A stretch of DNA of 64,000 bases from Chengkuizengella marina (lineage in GTDB: Bacteria > Bacillota > Bacilli > Paenibacillales > KCTC-33759). Below, in pieces: positions 61,155 through 64,000 of this stretch. The translations under genes were made by a program, and so were the position numbers. The notes beneath the pieces are model-generated. The model saw only the letters and a program-made list of their open reading frames with translations, searched no databases and was not told the DNA's origin. The first letter of the stretch is position 1, and every line of letters starts with the position of its first letter. The stretch is from the NCBI RefSeq assembly GCF_009910845.1, contig NZ_SIJB01000016.1, forward strand, positions 25,770 to 89,769, given 5' to 3'.

Positions 61155-61562
61155 TTGAATAGAGCAGTTCTGATTGGTCGATTGACTAAAGACCCTGAAT
61201 TAAGGTATACGACATCTGGTGTGGCTACTACTTCATTTACAATTGCTGTAGAACGTTCTTTTAAAAATGCAGAAGGTCAAAGAGAAGCAGACTTTATCAA
61301 TATTGTAACTTGGAGGAAGTTAGCTGAAACTAGTGCAAATTATTTGCGTAGAGGCCGGTTAACAGCAGTTGAGGGGAGAATTCAGGTTCGAAATTATGAA
61401 AACAATGAAGGCAGACGTGTTTATGTCACTGAAATTGTTGCAGATAATGTTAGATTCCTGGAATCCATAAATGAAAAAGACAATGATCAGCACAATCAAG
61501 ATCCTTTCTTTAATGAAGGTAAAACTATTGAAATATCGGATGATGATTTTCCTTTTAAGTGA
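61155..61562 (+). CDS. ssb: single-stranded DNA-binding protein
   Basis: 135 residues from TTG 61155, one base after the ERF stop, SD AAAGGAG. OB-fold sequence [34 protein letters not shown], then [39 protein letters not shown]-terminal acidic tip ISDDDFPFK. Phage-type SSB in the ERF unit. Element B overlaps its stop codon. Confidence 0.95.
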   Translation: MNRAVLIGRLTKDPELRYTTSGVATTSFTIAVERSFKNAEGQREADFINIVTWRKLAETSANYLRRGRLTAVEGRIQVRNYENNEGRRVYVTEIVADNVRFLESINEKDNDQHNQDPFFNEGKTIEISDDDFPFK

Positions 61563-61574
61563 AAAATAAAATAA
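61557..61574 (+). promoter_or_regulatory. element B copy over the ssb stop codon (AAGTGAAAAATAAAATAA)
   Basis: Ends seven bases before SD TAGGAG of the transglycosylase gene. Confidence 0.4.
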
Positions 61575-61589
61575 ATAGGAGTTTTTATA

Positions 61590-62309
61590 TTGAATAGAGA
61601 GAAAATTATTATTTTTACACTAACATTTATACTAATCCTTTTCTTTTCAATCCTGACAATGAGCATAGCAGTTGGCGATCCTCCGTCAACTGCAGCTAAT
61701 TCTTTAATTGAATTCGAAGAGAAAAAGCAAATTAAATATAAATATACTAATAATAGTAAAATTGATCTGAAGAAAAAAGAAGAACACACAAAGATCGAAG
61801 TTTTAGAAAAAGATTTCACATTTCCAAAATATGATAATGTTCCATTAACAGATGATGTAAAACAAAAAATTTATGACTATAGTATAAACAAAAATTTTTC
61901 GTATGAGTTGATATTAGCAATTATGAAATTAGAAAGTAATTTTATTACCGATCATGATAATGGCGAAGATTATGGGATTATGCAATGGAATAAGCCAAGT
62001 GGAACATTTGATTTTTTGACTGATATAGTTGCTGTTGAATTAAACATTCAAAAAGAAGATGTTGATTGGACTAATCCTTATCACAATGCCATAGGTTCAA
62101 TTTGGTATTTGGATTGGTTAAGAAATGAGTGGAGGAATTTAGGGGTGACTGCAGATGAGCATTTATTTGAAAAGATTTTAATTTCCTACAATATGGGCTT
62201 CAACGGGACAAATAAATTTTTAAGTAGCCATGGAGTCGATGATTCACCTTATGTGAGAGCAGTTTCAAATTATAAAACTCAATTAGAAAGAGACGGTGGT
62301 TTTTATTGA
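61590..62309 (+). CDS. membrane-anchored lytic transglycosylase
   Basis: 239 residues from TTG 61590 (SD AGGAG). N-terminal signal anchor (REKIIIFTLTFILILFFSILTMSIA, 3-27), Lys-rich linker, then an SLT fold: SYELILAIMKLESNFITDHDNGEDYGIMQWN, with catalytic Glu in KLESNF and the GIMQ motif, and a C-terminal ISYNMGFNG. Cleaves peptidoglycan. On a plasmid-like element it could help phage entry or DNA transfer rather than lysis; no holin is paired with it. Confidence 0.85.
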   Translation: MNREKIIIFTLTFILILFFSILTMSIAVGDPPSTAANSLIEFEEKKQIKYKYTNNSKIDLKKKEEHTKIEVLEKDFTFPKYDNVPLTDDVKQKIYDYSINKNFSYELILAIMKLESNFITDHDNGEDYGIMQWNKPSGTFDFLTDIVAVELNIQKEDVDWTNPYHNAIGSIWYLDWLRNEWRNLGVTADEHLFEKILISYNMGFNGTNKFLSSHGVDDSPYVRAVSNYKTQLERDGGFY

Positions 62310-62878
62310 AGTTAATTATTCTTGAGGGAGCCAGAGGATCAGGTAAATCAACACTTGCAAGAAGAATGAGAGAATCTATTAATTATGCGACATTAGTTAA
62401 TCCAACAGGTTTTAAAGATGATGGAAATATTGGACTGTTAAAGATTAAAAATTACTATGACTCCTGGGCAATGTTTTTACACCAAACTCAAGATATCCAA
62501 GAAACTTTAATTTTTGACCGACTATTTTTCACAGAGAGAGTATTTTCTGAATTGTATAAGTCATATGATTTCTCTAATGTTTATGAAAACCTATGTAGAA
62601 ACTTAACATTATTCACAAATCAAATTGATTTAGTATATCTAACCATTAGCGATCCTAAAGAATTAAAAATTAGATTAAACAGAGATAAAGTTCAGTTTGC
62701 AAATGTCAGGGAAAGTATTGAAGAAACATTTAAGCAACAAGAAAAATATGACAAAGTAATAGAAGATTTTGAAGATAAGTACTATACGGAGAACAAAGTA
62801 AGGATCCATAAAATTGATTCAACATATTTTACATTTGATCAACTTTTTAATAAAGTGATGGAGGAAATTGACCGATAA
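62306..62878 (+). CDS. P-loop nucleoside/nucleotide kinase-like protein
   Basis: 190 residues; TTG 62306 overlaps the previous stop, SD GACGGTGG. Walker A EGARGSGKST (7-16), LIFDRLFFTERVF for the substrate/DR region, IDLVYLTISDPKELKIRLNRDK with the lid Arg-rich part. This is the deoxynucleoside/thymidylate kinase-like layout (DRS motif region DRLFFTE). Probably supplies nucleotides in phage replication. Confidence 0.75.
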   Translation: MKLIILEGARGSGKSTLARRMRESINYATLVNPTGFKDDGNIGLLKIKNYYDSWAMFLHQTQDIQETLIFDRLFFTERVFSELYKSYDFSNVYENLCRNLTLFTNQIDLVYLTISDPKELKIRLNRDKVQFANVRESIEETFKQQEKYDKVIEDFEDKYYTENKVRIHKIDSTYFTFDQLFNKVMEEIDR

Positions 62879-62892
62879 AAGAGCTGTTTTAT
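62875..62892 (+). promoter_or_regulatory. palindromic element A15
   Basis: ATAAAA GAGCTG TTTTAT followed by CGGATAAG, overlapping the kinase stop codon; 41 bases before ATG 62933. Confidence 0.6.
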
Positions 62893-62932
62893 CGGATAAG
62901 TTTTAAAAAATAAAATGAAAGAGGGATGAAGT

Positions 62933-63061
62933 ATGTTTGGTAAAAAAACATTTTTAGGATTTGGAGTACTGGCTGTATTGAATATAATTTTAGGATTAGC
63001 TTTTTGGCTAGGATTAATTGCAGGTGGTATTTGGCTAATTAAATACTTTGGCATCATTTAA
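62933..63061 (+). CDS. 42-residue hydrophobic membrane peptide
   Basis: ATG 62933 after AGAGGGATG. FGKKTFLGFGVLAVLNIILGL then FWLGLIAGGIWLIKYFG: two hydrophobic stretches. Holin-like or small toxin-like peptide; no antisense RNA gene seen. Confidence 0.55.
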   Translation: MFGKKTFLGFGVLAVLNIILGLAFWLGLIAGGIWLIKYFGII

Positions 63062-63067
63062 AGTCAG

Positions 63068-63085
63068 ATAAAAGAATTATTTTAT
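63068..63085 (+). promoter_or_regulatory. palindromic element A16
   Basis: ATAAAA GAATTA TTTTAT followed by TGGATGAG; 20 bases before ATG 63106. Confidence 0.6.
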
Positions 63086-63105
63086 TGGATGAGGGGAGGC
63101 AGTGC

Positions 63106-63447
63106 ATGTATTTAGAAAAATATCCAGTTACAAGTTTAAGTGGGGAAAAGTATAAGGTAAGTGTTTATAGGTCACATATTGGTTTAGGTGTGTATGAATT
63201 CGAAGTAAAAATATATAAAGATGTATCCCCGACTATATTCAATTTATTTAAGAAGAATAAATTAGTTTATACTTTTGGAACAAGTTGGACTAAATATCAT
63301 CATTGGTTTGGGAAATATGTAAATCTAGCAAAGCATACGATTCAGGATTATGAAGAAAAAATAAAGAAAGAGGAATTAGACGAAGAAAAACATCAAATAG
63401 GGATCAAAGAATTTATAAAGTGGAATGGTGATATTTTAGAAAAGTAG
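63106..63447 (+). CDS. small hypothetical protein
   Basis: 113 residues from ATG 63106 (SD GGGGAGG). YLEKYPVTSLSGEKYKVSVYRSHIGLGVYEFEVKIYKD is beta-rich; C-terminus coiled and acidic. Unknown. Confidence 0.55.
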   Translation: MYLEKYPVTSLSGEKYKVSVYRSHIGLGVYEFEVKIYKDVSPTIFNLFKKNKLVYTFGTSWTKYHHWFGKYVNLAKHTIQDYEEKIKKEELDEEKHQIGIKEFIKWNGDILEK

Positions 63448-63451
63448 TAGA

Positions 63452-63469
63452 ATAAAACGATTATTTTAT
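63452..63469 (+). promoter_or_regulatory. palindromic element A17
   Basis: ATAAAA CGATTA TTTTAT followed by CTAAAG; 39 bases before ATG 63509. Confidence 0.5.
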
Positions 63470-63508
63470 CTAAAGAAAATAAAAGAAGAATTAGAAAGAA
63501 GGTATATG

Positions 63509-63730
63509 ATGAAAGCATTGGTTTTACAAGAAGAATATGAAATAACTTATCATTTGAAGTTGTATAACTATTATTACGGTGAATACCAAAAAATATCAGT
63601 AGAAGAAGATACTTTGGAGTTAGGGGAAATAATAGAGGAGCGAGAATTGATAGAGCATTCCATTTTATTTGAATCTGAAAATATAACTAAAGAACTAAAA
63701 GTCGGCGATTTAATAGAAGACAAAGGTTAG
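63509..63730 (+). CDS. 73-residue acidic protein
   Basis: ATG 63509; AGAAAGAAGG upstream. LQEEYEITYHLKLYNYYYGEYQKISVEEDTLELGEIIEERELIEHSILFESENI, strongly acidic with Tyr cluster. Not recognised. Confidence 0.5.
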   Translation: MKALVLQEEYEITYHLKLYNYYYGEYQKISVEEDTLELGEIIEERELIEHSILFESENITKELKVGDLIEDKG

Positions 63731-63979
63731 CAGATCTTGAAATTTCTTTATTGCAATCTTTACATGGAAAGAGTGATGATTTTTTCGAGTTTTTTAACAT
63801 AGTAACGTACCTTTCTTATCTGGACTAGTATACTTAAATTTATTCTATTATTTAAATTGATATCCTTCAAGGGTATTAAGGGAAGAAATTATATTAAATA
63901 AAATATTTATTTTATTGAAAGGAGATGGAATATACTGATATGATATACACTGCACCTTAGAAATAAAGGAGAAGGATTT
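63731..63979. other. intergenic region with element A18
   Basis: No convincing gene. Element A at 63898-63915 (ATAAAA TATTTA TTTTAT) precedes SD AAAGGAG; a very short frame after it (MEYTDMIYTAP) is not supported further. Confidence 0.4.
63898..63915 (+). promoter_or_regulatory. palindromic element A18
   Basis: Both arms intact around TATTTA, followed by TGAAAGGAG. Confidence 0.45.
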
Positions 63980-64000
63980 TTGACACTCCACACGACTAAA
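63980..64000 (+). CDS. possible start of a gene cut by the window edge
   Basis: TTG after SD AAAGGAGAAGG, seven codons seen. Too short for any function. Confidence 0.3.

Noticed and set aside
63926..63960. Eleven-residue frame after element A18
   Set aside because: Too short and the SD touches its ATG; no supporting evidence.

Overview
The window is AT-rich, has strong Shine-Dalgarno (SD) sites and uses TTG starts freely. It looks like a low-GC Firmicute, most likely the Bacillus cereus/thuringiensis group. The DNA reads as a phage-plasmid: a siphovirus structural module whose gene order resembles the yom/yon late region of SPbeta, joined to plasmid replication and segregation functions and a long accessory arm. 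No rRNA, tRNA, CRISPR array or insertion sequence was seen. All names come from reading motifs by eye; no database was searched.

Layout. 1-20.5 kb (mostly minus strand): tape measure (cut by the window edge), a tyrosine-recombinase-like gene inside the tail module, tail and connector genes, major capsid, decoration protein, a protease/scaffold gene with a nested internal gene, portal, TerL interrupted by a LAGLIDADG intein, a TerL-adjacent zinc protein, a metallophosphoesterase, an HU-like protein and a sigma-region-4-like regulator behind a near-consensus promoter. 20.6-31.3 kb (plus strand): TubR/TubZ, ribbon-helix-helix proteins, a recombinase-like protein, FtsK/SpoIIIE ATPase with a replication-relaxation protein, a MerR-like DUF3967 protein, ParM/ParR, and a replication initiator carrying iteron-like repeats in its own coding sequence, with a candidate small RNA and a large stem structure upstream. 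31.3-36 kb: mixed small genes. 36.2-36.6 kb: a structured non-coding RNA candidate. 36.6-44.1 kb: small genes, then a polyvalent protein and a DNA methyltransferase-helicase fusion. 44.3-45.7 kb: an HTH-TPR peptide receptor (RRNPP family) with its propeptide. 46-55.7 kb: many single small genes, several resembling polymorphic-toxin immunity proteins. 55.9-57.9 kb: an Agr-type module. 58.9-60.1 kb: an MrpR-like (SPbeta master repressor family) protein. 60.5-64 kb: ERF recombinase, SSB, lytic transglycosylase, nucleoside kinase and small genes.

How it may work together. Two cell-cell signalling modules (RRNPP receptor plus peptide, and Agr) lie near a putative lysogeny repressor. An 18-bp element fills the -35/-10 spacer of both the sigma-like/late promoter (20.5 kb) and the Agr promoter (55.9 kb) in identical register, and recurs before the MrpR-like and recombination genes. 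This suggests one regulator ties signalling to lytic development. A second element, ATAAAA-N6-TTTTAT with a directional C/TGGAT tail, occurs about 18 times, nearly always just upstream of a gene and pointing along transcription.

Most unusual: the Agr module has AgrB and a lactone-type AgrD, but its receptor-like protein has no kinase and its LytTR protein has no receiver domain. Several genes also seem to start at ATA codons behind strong SD sequences.
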